Positions 1-8,907 of a stretch of DNA of 20,659 nucleotides are shown one piece after another. The stretch is from Chromera velia (taxonomy: Eukaryota > Sar > Chromeraceae). The stretch's first letter is position 1; every line of letters begins with the position of its first letter. The notes below the pieces were generated by a model, which was not told the origin of the DNA, ran no database searches, and saw nothing but the letters and a program-made list of their open reading frames with translations. The DNA lies in assembly GCA_018398765.1 (NCBI GenBank), contig JAHBMJ010004917.1, positions 55,001 to 75,659 of the forward strand, read 5' to 3'. The translations under genes were made by a program, and so were the position numbers.

Positions 1-29
1 GTACTGCCTATGTCTTCTGTGCTTTTCAG

Positions 30-372
30 AATTGGCCTCCATAAGGAAGTTTACTTGGCCTTCAGCATGCTGGCTACCCTCGCTGTTGCTTTTGTCTACA
101 GCCTTTATGCATTCAATGCCCTCATTGAATATAGGTGAATGTATGTTCACTCTGTTATCTTGCCTTTTAGTGATTGTTTCAATTCTTCTCATCCCCGCCT
201 CTGTTCTCCCAATTTCTTTTTTTTACTACCCAGCTTGCCCTGCTGATCTCCATAACATCCTCTGATGTGTTTGCATCCTTTTAGGACATACCAGGCAGAG
301 AAACTTATAGCGATGCTCCTCAAGCCAGTACACACACATGCAGGACTCTTGATCCATGGGTATGGTGTCTGA
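30..372 (+). CDS. 3' end of a membrane-protein gene (two exons, partial)
   Basis: Two exons are joined by one intron; the gene begins upstream of the window. Exon A (30-134) follows the acceptor CTTTTCAG and ends at AG|GTGAAT. It reads IGLHKEVYLAFSMLATLAVA and onward, a run of about 20 hydrophobic residues typical of one transmembrane helix, ending NALIEY. Intron 135-284 ends in CCTTTTAG. Exon B starts at 285; its first base completes an Arg codon and it continues TYQAEKLIAMLLKPVHTHAG to a TGA at 370-372. Both exons are phase 2 at the junction, so the frame is kept. The only uninterrupted ATG reading frame here is in a different frame and crosses the intron. The family is not recognised. A possible alternative is a donor at 360 (GG|GTATGG) leading to an exon at 5671, which would place the retroelement in an intron. 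The exons are fairly sure; the end of the protein is less so. Confidence 0.55.
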
Positions 373-487
373 GGGCACGCGAGCGGAGGAACTGGAGATG
401 TCCCCACCCCCGACAGCCTCGAAGGTCCACGCCACTGTTTTCATTTTAATGTATTGGTCTCGTAAGGAGAAGAGAGTAACACTCGCA
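373..487. other. Short spacer, no gene seen
   Basis: This stretch lies between the TGA of the left-edge gene and the TTC-rich tract. It could be 3' untranslated sequence of the former, 5' sequence of the retroelement, or intron. No motif decides between these. Confidence 0.4.
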
Positions 488-990
488 TCAAATGTTTTCT
501 TCTTTATTTTCCTCTTCTTCTTCTTCTTTTGCTGCTGCTGTTGCTGCTGCTTCTTCTTCTTCTTTTTCTTTTTCTTCTTCTGCTGCTGCTGCTCCTGCCT
601 CTTGAAAGTTCTTCTTCTCCTCCTCCTCTTTCTTCTTCTTCTTCTTCTTCTGCTGCTGCTGCTGCTGCTCCTGTTTCTTCTTCTTCTTCTTCCTCTTCCT
701 CTTCTTCTCCCTCTTCTTCTTCTTCTTCTTCTTCTTCTTCTTCTTCTTCTTCTTCTTCTTCTCCTTCTTCTTCTTCTTCTTCTTCTTCTTCTTCTTCTTT
801 TTTTTCTTCTTCTTCCTCCTCTTCTTCTTCTTCTTCTTCTTCTTCTTCTTCTGTTTCTTCTTCTTCTTCTTCTTCTTCTTCTTCTTTTTCTTCTTCTTCT
901 TCTTTTTCTTCTTCTGCTGCTGCTGCTGCTGCTGCTCCTGCTTCTTCTTCTTCTTCTTCTTCTTCTTTTTCCTCTTCTTCTTCTGCTGAT
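488..990. repeat. TTC/CTT-rich trinucleotide microsatellite with GCT/CTG interruptions
   Basis: About 500 bases are almost wholly pyrimidine on the plus strand. They are built of TTC triplets broken by GCT/CTG blocks at roughly 530-550, 580-596, 650-668 and 915-940, plus a few CTC and TTT variants. In the retroelement frame this encodes first poly-Leu, then poly-Ser with Ala blocks. On the other strand it would encode poly-Lys/Glu, which I take as a shadow. The tract ends where the frame passes into ordinary sequence at about 985. Long purine/pyrimidine mirror-like tracts can form triplex DNA, and their length in an assembly is often unreliable. Confidence 0.9.
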
Positions 991-3900
991 CTTGAGGACT
1001 CAGATCTAGTAGCGCTTTTTCATGAGTTGTTTGAGGAATCGGGGGCTTCTTCCACTTCTTTTTCTTCTTCATCTCTTTCTTCGCTTCCTCCTTCTTCCCC
1101 CTCGCCTGCTTTGCTTCCCCCTCCCACCGAGTACACGTCAGTAAGGAACAAAAAAATAGTGGTGGGAGGTAGAGAGCTTTCAATCCTGATGGTGAATGGA
1201 GGAAGCCTTATCTCCCAAATCTCTGATGGAACGCTCAACTCCTGGCTTGTCAGACTTTCTCTCACACGGAAGGCATACATCGTGGTTCTAACGGAGACAT
1301 ACATCCCCACACAGCCTGTAAACACCTCCACATACACAGGAAAAAACTTCAGTCACCGAGAGTGGTTGAGAAAGAAGGCAGGGCTGGGGTTTTTACGGGC
1401 AGCCAAAGTAAAAGATATAAACATAGGAAGGGTCTGCATTCTCGTACACAAAAGTCTCTTGAACGTTTTAAAACCTTTCTGGGACCTAGTTGGGCCAAGC
1501 ATGGTACGTCTGTCAGTTCAAGTGTCTCTTCAAAAGGAAGGCGGTCAAAGTGATGTGTGCAAGCTCCATGTGTTTGGCTTGTACCTCCTTGGAGAAAACT
1601 CAAGCATAAGAGAAAAAGACAGGCGTGCCCTTGAGATAGAACGGTTTGGTATAATCGATGCTGCCTGCTAAGTCCCCCTCAATGAACTCAGAATCGTTAC
1701 TGGGGACTTCAACAGGCACCTGGGGGAAAAGGTGCTGCAAGGCATCATATGGGATCGAAAGTTAGAGCTGGTGGGAGAAGAAGAGGAAGAAGTGATTGAA
1801 GGGCTCTCAAGATCTTCTGAATGTAGCAGCAAGAGAATCGGGCCAAATAAACAAGGTAAGTGGGTGCTTTCATTTTGCAAAAAATCGAATCTGTTGCCAA
1901 TCCATGGTCTTTCCCTTTGTTGTGAAAAAGAAAACGTGAACGTATCCTTTCCAGGTCTATGCACTTACTTTTTTCGGAGGCACACGACCGCTATTGATTT
2001 CTTCCTGGTTGATCCATCCTTCTTGAAGGCCTGGAGCTCCTTCGAAGTCCAAAGGGACACTGACTTCGCCCCTCAGCACTCTTCTGTCTCTTTTTCTTTT
2101 TTCCTTGATTCTTCCTTGTCTGACTCCTCCTCCTCTTCCCCTAATGTTCCACATGAAAAAGAAATAAGGACGAACTGTTTCCCCCCACTTCTGAAGGTAA
2201 ACAGGGTAGATCCCGTATCTGACAAAGAGCTTGCACCTCTGGCGTCAACGGTTAAGCAATTCACTGAAAAAGTCTACCCTGGTTTGTAGGAATCTGGCCT
2301 TTCAGCGCTACAGGGAATGAACCTGTCGCTTCCGTTTATTGCTCCTCCTCCACTCCCTCCTCCCCCTAAACCCCCCCCTCCTCCCGAACCTCCTCCTCCT
2401 GCTTCCCTTCTTTCTCCTACGGGTTCTTCTTGTCAAAAGGTCTGTCTCCTAGAACAGCTTGAAAGGTTGGGCCAAACCTGGGAGGAAGTTCTGGCCGCCA
2501 GCAAGGTTGGGGAGTCTAAGGACGCGGCGAAGCCTAGAAAGAGAAAGAAAAAGCAGGCCTCAGCCAGACAAGCGTGGTGGGATGACGATTATGTGGTGAT
2601 GAAGTTAAGGATAAGAAAGGCAGAAAAACAGGCAAAAGGCACACCAAACCACTCGCATCCGGCTTACAAAGAACTACTCAAGGTAAGAAGATAGCAAAAG
2701 CGCCTCTTTGCGTTAAAACGAAGGAAACATCAGCAAGCTCTGGCAGCATGGCTAGCAAGAGAGGCAGCGTATAATCCAGCAAAGATCTGGCAATGGTGTA
2801 GGAAGTCCACAAGCGAGGAAAATGGGGGGGTGAAACCGTCTGCTGATTCTTTCTCTCTTTTCTGGGCCCATGTGTTTAAGGGAGACAGACTCCCCCCCGC
2901 CTCTGCTGGCCCTGTGTTCCCCCCTCCTTCTTCCCCCACTTTTTCTCTCTACATGGTAGAGGAAACCTTGAAAGGAATAGACGTGAATAAAGCTACCGGT
3001 CTTGATGGAATCGCCCCTGAACATCTCGCCCTTTGCTTCAAACACTCAACCCTTTCTCGCTTTCTCCTCTTTGTCTTCTTTAATTTATTTCATTCTCTTT
3101 CCTTTTGGCCATGTGGATGGAACGTCCTGAGGATTGCTGCAGTACCAAAGGGTCCCCCTTCTCTTGATTGCAATGAATGGAGGCCCATTCATATTGTTGG
3201 TCTTTTGGGTAAGGCTTTTGCTCTTCTTATAAACGTCCGCCCTCGTAAAGAGACGAGGATCGATGAGAGACAGGTAGGCTTCAGGAGGGGCGTAGGAACA
3301 TGGGAAGCGTTCGCGTCCCTCTCTTCTCTCATTCTTCAGTCTAAACACAAAAAAGAACCCCTCATCGCAGCATTCGTAGACTTTTCCAAAGCCTTTGATA
3401 TAATGCTCAGAGAGAAAATGTTAGAGAGACTGAAGCATGAAGGGGTCAGTTAGGCAGACATCCACATGATTCATTCCATGTACTGTAATGTTGCTGTAAG
3501 GGTTGATGGGGAGGACAAGTGCTTATCAGAGGGAGCGGGTGTGAAGCAGGGTGATCCTCTTTCTCCTCTTCTTTTTCTCCTGTTTATAAACAATTTACAC
3601 AAAGCCCTCAGCTCTGAGAAACAACAGCCGAGTGGTAATGAAAGAAAGAACGCTTTGAAACCTATCAAGCTTTCCACAACTCTAATAGAGAGTATTGGTT
3701 ATGCTCATAACCTTGTGTTGTTTGCCCACAGTGCTACAGATCTGCAAGAGAGACTCCGGCGCCTCGAGATATACTGCAATGAACATGGACTCACGGTAAA
3801 CTTGAAGAAAACAAAGATCCTTCGTCTATCTTCCCCTCATCCCGCTTCCCCTTTTATTTTTAATGGAAGGCTGGTTGAGCATGTTGATAAATACAAATAC

Positions 3901-5058
3901 CTTGGCAACTGGATCTTTAAGGGGGGGGATCTATCTAAAACTGTGAAAGCAAGAATTGAATTGGCAGAAAGGGCACTGGGGGGTGTGTTTAGAACTCTTT
4001 CTTCAATTGGTTTTGTTTCTTCTTTTTCTCGAATTCAACTGTTCAAAGCTCTTTGGGTGCCTATTTCAATGTTTGGTTTTGAAGCCCTTCCTCTTAAGCA
4101 GTCAGATGTTCAATGCCTCGATGCATTGCAACTTCGTTTTGTTCGCTGGTCATTTGGTTTGTCCCATACCTCTTTTGTCTCGCCCTCTCTTCATTCCTTT
4201 GGTTTGGAACCCTTTGGCTGTCTGCTTGCAAAACAGGTAGCTAGCTTCTTTCAGTCTCTCAAATCTATAGCGCGCGCCTTGCCCACGGCTGTATGGGAGG
4301 CGTGCATCGCTGGTTCTAATGCCCCTTTTGTGTCCTCCACCAAACGTCTGGCTATGCCCCTTGACAATTCTCTCCTTAAAGACACGAATGAGCCATGCCA
4401 AGAAAAACCAAAAAAGAAGGGGAAATATAAAAGGAAAGAGACATGTCACAAGATTCAGATGAACCAATAGCTTGGGGAATGGGCTAAAAGACAGGAAAGC
4501 AGCAGGAATAGAGACAGAATCTTCCATCCCCGTGCTGCCCTCACTGATTTCTAAAGAGAGAACCCTTCTAGACAGAGGTTTTCCATGCTCCTCCTAGCAG
4601 AAAGGAAATGGCAGTCACGTCTGTCAGACACAGGAAACGATCTGCACATACGCACGTTATCCCCTTGTCTTTTTAAATCCTCTGCAAATATCCACCCTCT
4701 CCTGAGAGTGATGACGGATAGTTATGTGCAGCGGGGGGAGCTAGAGAAGACCTGCTTGGCTTGCTCTGGCAAAGAAGTTTGTGATGAGATCCACTTGCTC
4801 ACGGACTGTGCGGATACAGAGAGGGAAAGACAGAAGCTTGACAAAATCATCAGCAGAATAAAGGAGCGCGCGCCCATTGAGAAACGGGTGGAAATTGCAC
4901 AATGGGTGGCTGCCTCTGCTGGTAGAGGAGTGGGGGAGAATGAAAAGAAAGTCCGAGAGATGATCGCTCTTATTTCGTCGTTCCAGCCTCTGATGGGCAT
5001 GAGGGCGGTTGAGGAGTGTATAGCCAAATTAGAGAGAGTTTGTGTTGACATGTGTTAA
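529..5058 (+). pseudogene. LINE endonuclease-reverse transcriptase ORF with six in-frame stops
   Basis: One reading frame runs 4.5 kb with no frameshift. It is interrupted by TAA 1669-1671, TAG 2287-2289, TAG 2692-2694, TAG 3451-3453, TAG 4468-4470 and TAA 4552-4554, and ends at TAA 5056-5058. Order: a Leu then Ser/Ala-rich start (529-990); endonuclease about 1165-2110 with LTETYIP at about 1288, GDFN at 1702-1713 and an IDFFLVD block near 2000; a proline-rich linker (about 2341-2412); RT about 2950-4250 with TGLDG near 2995, AFVDFSKAFD (3370-3399) and GVKQGDPLSP (3538-3567); and a CCHC motif at 4753-4809 (C-x2-C, then H and C). The RT motif normally YADD reads YAHN (3700-3711), so both catalytic aspartates are lost. 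The endonuclease motif normally SDH also looks altered (PQH near 2075). The true start codon is unknown; 529 is only where the frame first offers a possible start (TTG). Confidence 0.85.
2341..2412 (+). repeat. Proline-codon-rich linker inside the LINE ORF
   Basis: A CCT/CCC-rich stretch encodes PPPLPPPPKPPPPPEPPPP between the endonuclease and the RT. Its position suggests an unstructured spacer between domains. It is in frame with both flanking domains but lies after the second in-frame stop. Confidence 0.8.
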
Positions 5059-5151
5059 TGGATCAATACGCTAGGTCAACAAACCAACATTGCATATCAT
5101 GCCCCGTGGTTGGCCAAAGCCTAAGTAGTGGCTCACCGGCTTTAACCGCCT

Positions 5152-5186
5152 TAATTTAATTCAATTCAATTCAATTCAATTCAATT
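5152..5186 (+). repeat. 3' terminal short tandem repeat of the LINE
   Basis: About six copies of TTCAA follow the 3' untranslated segment (5059-5151) and then give way to unrelated sequence. Short tandem repeats instead of poly(A) are known at the 3' ends of several LINE clades and mark the end of the element. Confidence 0.75.
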
Positions 5187-5627
5187 GTCATTCCCTTCTT
5201 TCTCTCTTGCCCATCCACCAATCTGAATCTGTTGCTACTTTCCCCCCGGCACACCTGGAAAGAGGGATGAGATCAGGGAGATAGGAGAGTGAGGAGACCC
5301 TATGGAGAACTTAGTGCAGAGAGCAAAGAAGGCAGTTGTGACAGGGAGGGAGAACGATAACAAGGGGGGGAGAAAGGCAGCATTCAATAGACGTAAGCCG
5401 TCGATTGATTACATCTAGTTTTATTACCTGTATCTAGTCTCGATCGAACAGAAATCCCGTGTGCAAAATGCTTTTCATCCTTTCAGCTTGAGATTGCTTT
5501 TATTTCACCGCATCGAGACCTAAAGAGATATAAGCAAAGAGAAATGTCCATGCAGTTATCCTTCTTATCTCTGAAACTCATCTCTAACTTTTCAACTCCA
5601 AACATCCACTCCTCTGTCAATGTCCTC
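5187..5627. other. Unassigned sequence between the LINE and a (CCTC)n tract
   Basis: About 440 bases hold no convincing open frame on either strand and no recognised RNA or element. It may be intron or intergenic sequence. Confidence 0.5.
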
Positions 5628-5664
5628 CTCCCTCCCTCCCTCCGTCCCTCCCTCCCTCCCTCCC
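5628..5664 (+). repeat. (CCTC)n microsatellite
   Basis: Nearly perfect CCTC repeats with one G substitution. The tract runs directly into CTGACAG at 5664-5670, so it could act as the polypyrimidine tract of a splice acceptor for the candidate exon that follows. Confidence 0.9.
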
Positions 5665-5670
5665 TGACAG

Positions 5671-5878
5671 GTGTTGGACCTCCAAGAAGGAGACCTCATC
5701 GTCTCTTTTTGCAACAACCTCTGTGATAATCGGTGATAATCTCACAGAGGCGGAGGTTCAGGCCACCCTGAAGGCCTCACTGGAGGAAGGAAAGAAATCT
5801 CCACGCAGTTGGCCATGGTCGGTTGGGAATTCCATCGGGAGAGAGGGAATCTGGAGAATGTTGTCACTCAGTATATGA
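5671..5878 (+). CDS. Candidate terminal exon, unknown protein
   Basis: After the acceptor CTGACAG at 5664-5670, one frame stays open for 68 codons to TGA 5876-5878. The first G completes a codon from the previous exon (phase 2). The middle reads NLTEAEVQATLKASLEEGKK, an amphipathic, protein-like stretch unlike the low-complexity surroundings. There is no ATG at the front, so it would have to be an internal or last exon. A 9-base inverted repeat (CCTCTGTGA at 5718-5726 and TCACAGAGG at 5742-5750) lies inside it. Its phase is compatible with a donor at 360 in the left-edge gene, but a one-in-three match is weak evidence. The family is not recognised. Confidence 0.3.
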
Positions 5879-5979
5879 GACAGTTAATCAGGAGTCAGTC
5901 TCAGTAACTCTGGCAATTAATCATGGCCTGCGTCTCTCCTTCTGCCAGTCAACTGAGTCAAACTACAGAAACACACATG

Positions 5980-6033
5980 AATGCACACATATACACACAT
6001 ACACATATATACACATACACACACATACACACA

Positions 6034-6072
<39 letters not shown>

Positions 6073-6079
6073 ACACACA

Positions 6080-6152
<73 letters not shown>

Positions 6153-6153
6153 A

Positions 6154-6194
<41 letters not shown>

Positions 6195-6225
6195 ACACAC
6201 ACACACATACACACACACATACACA

Positions 6226-6266
<41 letters not shown>

Positions 6267-6273
6267 ACACACA

Positions 6274-6316
<43 letters not shown>

Positions 6317-6353
6317 ACACACACACACATACACACACACATACACACACACA
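5980..6353. repeat. (CA)n / (ATACAC)n microsatellite
   Basis: About 370 bases of CA repeat are interrupted at irregular intervals by TA, giving ACATACAC units. The His-Thr and Cys-Val open frames across it on both strands are products of the repeat and are not annotated. Confidence 0.97.
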
Positions 6354-6359
6354 CTAGAA

Positions 6360-7279
6360 GCGTTCCCTAGAAGTCCTACTTCAAAGTCCGGTTCTCCTGA
6401 TAGTCAATCTGGATGCCATGAACACAAGCCGTCGTAAAGCTATATCGATTGGAGTGGCTATGGGCGTGTGCGCTTCCGCTCGGTCCCGCAAGGCAGGCTC
6501 ATGCGTTCTTTTAACGCCACCGACCGGCCCATGCCAACGCTTAGAGGCGGCGCGGCTACAAGCATTCACGTCACACATGCTCGTCCTCCTAAGGCGTGTG
6601 TCCACACACAATCTCAGATCTACTCAGATCTCATACTTAATTTCAATCGCTTCATTTCTCCTTGATGCTCTTTCCTTTCTCCCTCGCATCAGATTCGAAT
6701 CACACAAGAAGTCGGTATGCAACGACCGACACAGGTTGTCGGACACTGCCACAAGCGTGTGCGTGGAGTGCCAACCATTCATCTTGAACATCGCTGCCTC
6801 AAGCAAACGAGAACGGGATGACGGCGCGTGCAAGTGATCAGTCACCACAAGAAGCTTCATGAATCTGTCCCTGCATATGAGCTCATGTAGAGATCGCCCC
6901 ACAGCCAGTCATACACTTTCACTCATCATCCATCCACTCACTCTGCAAACAATGAATGACGACACCACAGGCACTCAAGAGGCGGTGTCTGCGCAGTGGA
7001 GCTCTCCTCCCGCAAAGTGGTTCTGGTTCGGCATACATCAGGGAGAAAACACCAGAAACACTTTCGCAGTCAGAAAAGATAAAGAGATCCTGCGAATGCA
7101 CATGTCAACTCGCTTCAGAGAGGAAGTACACAAGAATACACAGAGAGATCAAATGTGCATAAGAAGATAAAAATCAAGACACAGAGAAAAGAATCTGCAT
7201 CGAGATACATTAAAAGAAGAATAAAGACAGATAGAAAAAAATATGAGAGGAAGTGTCCTCGAGTCATTCCATTCAGCGT
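6360..7279. other. No supported gene
   Basis: Several short overlapping open frames occur on both strands (for example 6418-6837 plus and 6381-6611 minus). None has a recognisable motif, a compositional preference or flanking splice signals that single it out. The sequence is not repetitive. Confidence 0.5.
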
Positions 7280-7319
7280 CAGTGTGTCAGTGCATCAATC
7301 AGTGTGTCAGTGCATCAAT
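7280..7319. repeat. Perfect 20-base tandem duplication
   Basis: The 20-mer CAGTGTGTCAGTGCATCAAT occurs twice head to tail (7280-7299 and 7300-7319), followed by a partial third start. Confidence 0.9.
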
Positions 7320-7500
7320 TAGTGTACACCTCTCCCTCCTCACGGAAGAAGTGCGTTAGCAACTTCTTAAGCTGTTGTCTATATTTCCCTTTTTCTTCTT
7401 TCTCTTTCCACCTTTCCCTTATTTTCATTCCTTCTTGTTCCACCTTTCGTTTGCTAAGCCTTTCAATGACATTTCTTCTTCTTTTTCCCTTCATTCTCTT

Positions 7501-7612
7501 TCTTTCATTCATTCATTCATTCAATCATTCTTTTATTCACTCTTTCCTTCTTTTCTTTCTTTCCTTCTTTCTTTTTTTCTTTCTTTCTTTCTTTTTTTCT
7601 TTCTTTTTCTAA
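7501..7612 (+). repeat. ATTC and TTTC pyrimidine-rich tract
   Basis: TTCATTCATTC repeats (about 7503-7530) pass into TTTC/CTTT repeats (about 7536-7612). The tract ends in TCTAAGCAG, which resembles a splice acceptor, followed by purine-rich sequence. Confidence 0.9.
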
Positions 7613-7615
7613 GCA

Positions 7616-7714
7616 GCAAGGCGCAAGAAAGTCAAGGAAAAGGGTGAGGAAGGATGGGTTGACGAGAGCAAAGCAGATGACAAGAGCAACACAAAGAGAA
7701 AGAGACAAACATGA
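7616..7714 (+). CDS. Weak candidate terminal exon, charged peptide
   Basis: Following the pyrimidine tract and AAGCAG at 7610-7615, one frame reads RRKKVKEKGEEGWVDESKAD and continues to TGA 7712-7714. It is short, strongly charged and has no recognised family. A second frame from the same acceptor is also open for about 55 codons, so the choice of frame is uncertain. Listed because the acceptor is good and the composition changes sharply at the boundary. Confidence 0.2.
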   Translation, partial: ARRKKVKEKGEEGWVDESKADDKSNTKRKRQT

Positions 7715-8073
7715 ATGTTCTCATGACACCTTTGTTTCTTTTCCCATCTCTTTCTTCGTTATCGAAGTCTGCGGAGCTCCCTGAAGGACTTGATCGTGTC
7801 GTTTGCATTTTGGAGGTTCTCAGGCGGCTCCTAAGTTGCTTCAGTCTCCGAGTATCCCTTCCAAACCATACGATACTCCAGTGTCCTCCCTTTCCCTCGC
7901 ATGTCAACGACCCTATCGACTTCCTACTCCGCCTCCTCAAATCTTGGCAAGAAAACACGGGGTGGAGGGTCTTTAAGGGAGACAGAGTACGCCTTTATGT
8001 AAGAGACGTGGACAACTGGATACTTCCTGACTCCAACAGGAGTTGGGAGAGGAAGAAATTTATTATTATATAG
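7711..8073 (+). CDS. Hypothetical ORF, unknown
   Basis: A 120-codon open frame from ATG 7711 to TAG 8071-8073. The middle looks protein-like (for example LPEGLDRVVCILEVLRRLL) and the end is rich in Trp, Arg and Asp. A minus-strand frame at 7632-7958 is also open, so strand is not certain. It might be an exon starting after TATCGAAG at about 7765 rather than a whole gene. No family is recognised. Confidence 0.25.
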   Translation: MNVLMTPLFLFPSLSSLSKSAELPEGLDRVVCILEVLRRLLSCFSLRVSLPNHTILQCPPFPSHVNDPIDFLLRLLKSWQENTGWRVFKGDRVRLYVRDVDNWILPDSNRSWERKKFIII

Positions 8074-8128
8074 TTGACATTATCAATTAATTAATGTCCT
8101 CCAAATTTATTATATATAGTTGACATTT
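8055..8128. repeat. AT-rich direct repeat
   Basis: The segment AAATTTATTATTATATAGTT plus GACATT (8056-8081) recurs, slightly altered, at 8103-8127 with a 21-base spacer. It lies just before the retroelement tail fragment. Confidence 0.7.
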
Positions 8129-8182
8129 AAAAAAAGGTCGTAAATTAATCTAAATTATTTAGGACCTATAGGCGGCGTATAC

Positions 8183-8296
8183 ATAAAAAAAAATTAATTG
8201 AATGAATGAATTGAGGACCAATTTGAGGTGGTTTAAGCCGGAAAACAACTAGTCAGGCAGCAACTTAGGCTCTGGTCAATCATGGAACATTACATT
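8183..8296 (-). mobile_element. LINE-related 3' tail fragment (5'-truncated copy or SINE)
   Basis: Read on the minus strand, this stretch resembles the 3' end of the LINE at 5085-5186. Shared blocks in the same order are AGCCTAAGT (8250-8258 here), CCGGCTT followed by AACC and CCT, then AATT and a TTCA-type short repeat. Spacing is close and the blocks are diverged, as expected for an old copy of the same or a sister family. No coding part is present, so it is either a strongly 5'-truncated LINE copy or a SINE borrowing the LINE tail. Confidence 0.6.
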
Positions 8297-8370
8297 GTTT
8301 CATTGCAAATCCTTGCAAAGAAGAAAAGTCACTTTGAATTCTCAAATTTACTTTTTTAAAAAGGTTATCT

Positions 8371-8380
8371 GCCTATAACT
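8371..8380 (+). repeat. Left flanking direct repeat of the foldback element
   Basis: GCCTATAACT sits immediately outside the left arm of the inverted repeat and recurs in the same orientation at 8908-8917. It is preceded by ATCT at both sites. Possible target-site duplication. Confidence 0.55.
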
Positions 8381-8907
8381 TGTGACATTAAAAAAAAAGA
8401 AACAACACTATATGCAAAAATCGGCTTTGATGTTGCAGCTAAAAACCTGGCACGAGATTGTATTTGCACGTCGGTCAGAAGCTGGGCACGCTCGCGAGAT
8501 GGTTCCTTTCAAGCCCCGATCTGACAGTCTTCCTATCGATGTCACATGTCGATCAAAAGCTCGCATCGATCCTGCAAAGACAAACAGAGTCCCAAAGCTT
8601 ACAGCAGCCTCCTTTATTTGATTGTCTTTCTACTAGAAGGAGGCTGTTGTAAGCTTTAGGACTCTGTTTGTCTTTGCAGGATCGATGTACGTGAGCTTTC
8701 GATCGATGTGTGACATCAATAGGAAAACTGTCGGGTCGAGGCTCGAAAGGAACCACCTCGCAAGCGCGCTCAGCTTCTGGCGTACCGACGTGCGAATACA
8801 ATCTCATATATGGTGAAGTTAGCTACAACATCGAAGCCGATTTTCGCACATAGTGCATATAAAAAGTTTGAGAAACTTTTTTTTTTCTTTTTTTTTAAAT
8901 CTGCGGC
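8381..8907. mobile_element. Foldback (long inverted repeat) element
   Basis: The left arm (about 8387-8614) and right arm (8637 to about 8900) are imperfect reverse complements around a 22-base loop (8615-8636). Long matching blocks include AAGCTTACAGCAGCCTCC against its near complement at 8638-8655, and CATCGATCCTGCAAAGACAA at 8565-8584 against 8664-8683. The outer ends both carry ATTAAAAAAAAAG/TTTAAAAAAAAAG. Mismatches and small indels show the arms have aged. No transposase is encoded; the open frames in the arms are by-products. A 10-base direct repeat flanks the element, a length seen with Mutator-like (9-11 base) elements, but the superfamily is inferred only from that. If transcribed, it would give a long hairpin RNA. 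Confidence 0.75.

Larger units (their letters stand above)
488..5186 (+). mobile_element. Degenerate non-LTR (LINE-type) retrotransposon
   Basis: The element carries an endonuclease of the exonuclease-endonuclease-phosphatase type, a LINE-type reverse transcriptase and a C-terminal CCHC zinc-binding motif in one frame. It ends in a TTCAA-type short tandem repeat. There is no RNase H, integrase or long terminal repeat, so it is not an LTR element. No separate ORF1 is visible; the Ser-rich stretch before the endonuclease may be what remains of N-terminal sequence. The 5' boundary is not certain: I place it at the start of the TTC tract because the open frame runs into it. A target-site duplication could not be identified because the 5' end is uncertain. 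The copy is inactive by inspection (see the pseudogene entry). Confidence 0.85.

Noticed and set aside
488..1183. Minus-strand Lys/Glu-rich ORF across the TTC tract
   Set aside because: It is the complement of the microsatellite; the plus strand carries the frame that continues into the endonuclease domain.
529..5058. Reassignment of UAA/UAG to an amino acid in this organism
   Set aside because: The CLU-like exons contain many CAA/CAG codons and no in-frame UAR, and the RT has lost catalytic residues, so decay is the better explanation.
5823..6437. His-Thr and Cys-Val repeat ORFs on both strands
   Set aside because: All are products of the CA microsatellite, open in several frames at once.
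6418..6837. 139-codon plus-strand ORF
   Set aside because: No motif, no convincing context, and similar-length frames exist on the other strand.
7969..7989. Shared TTTAAGGGAGACAGA between the ORF at 7711 and the LINE at about 2875
   Set aside because: A 15-base match without flanking similarity; not enough to call the ORF LINE-derived.
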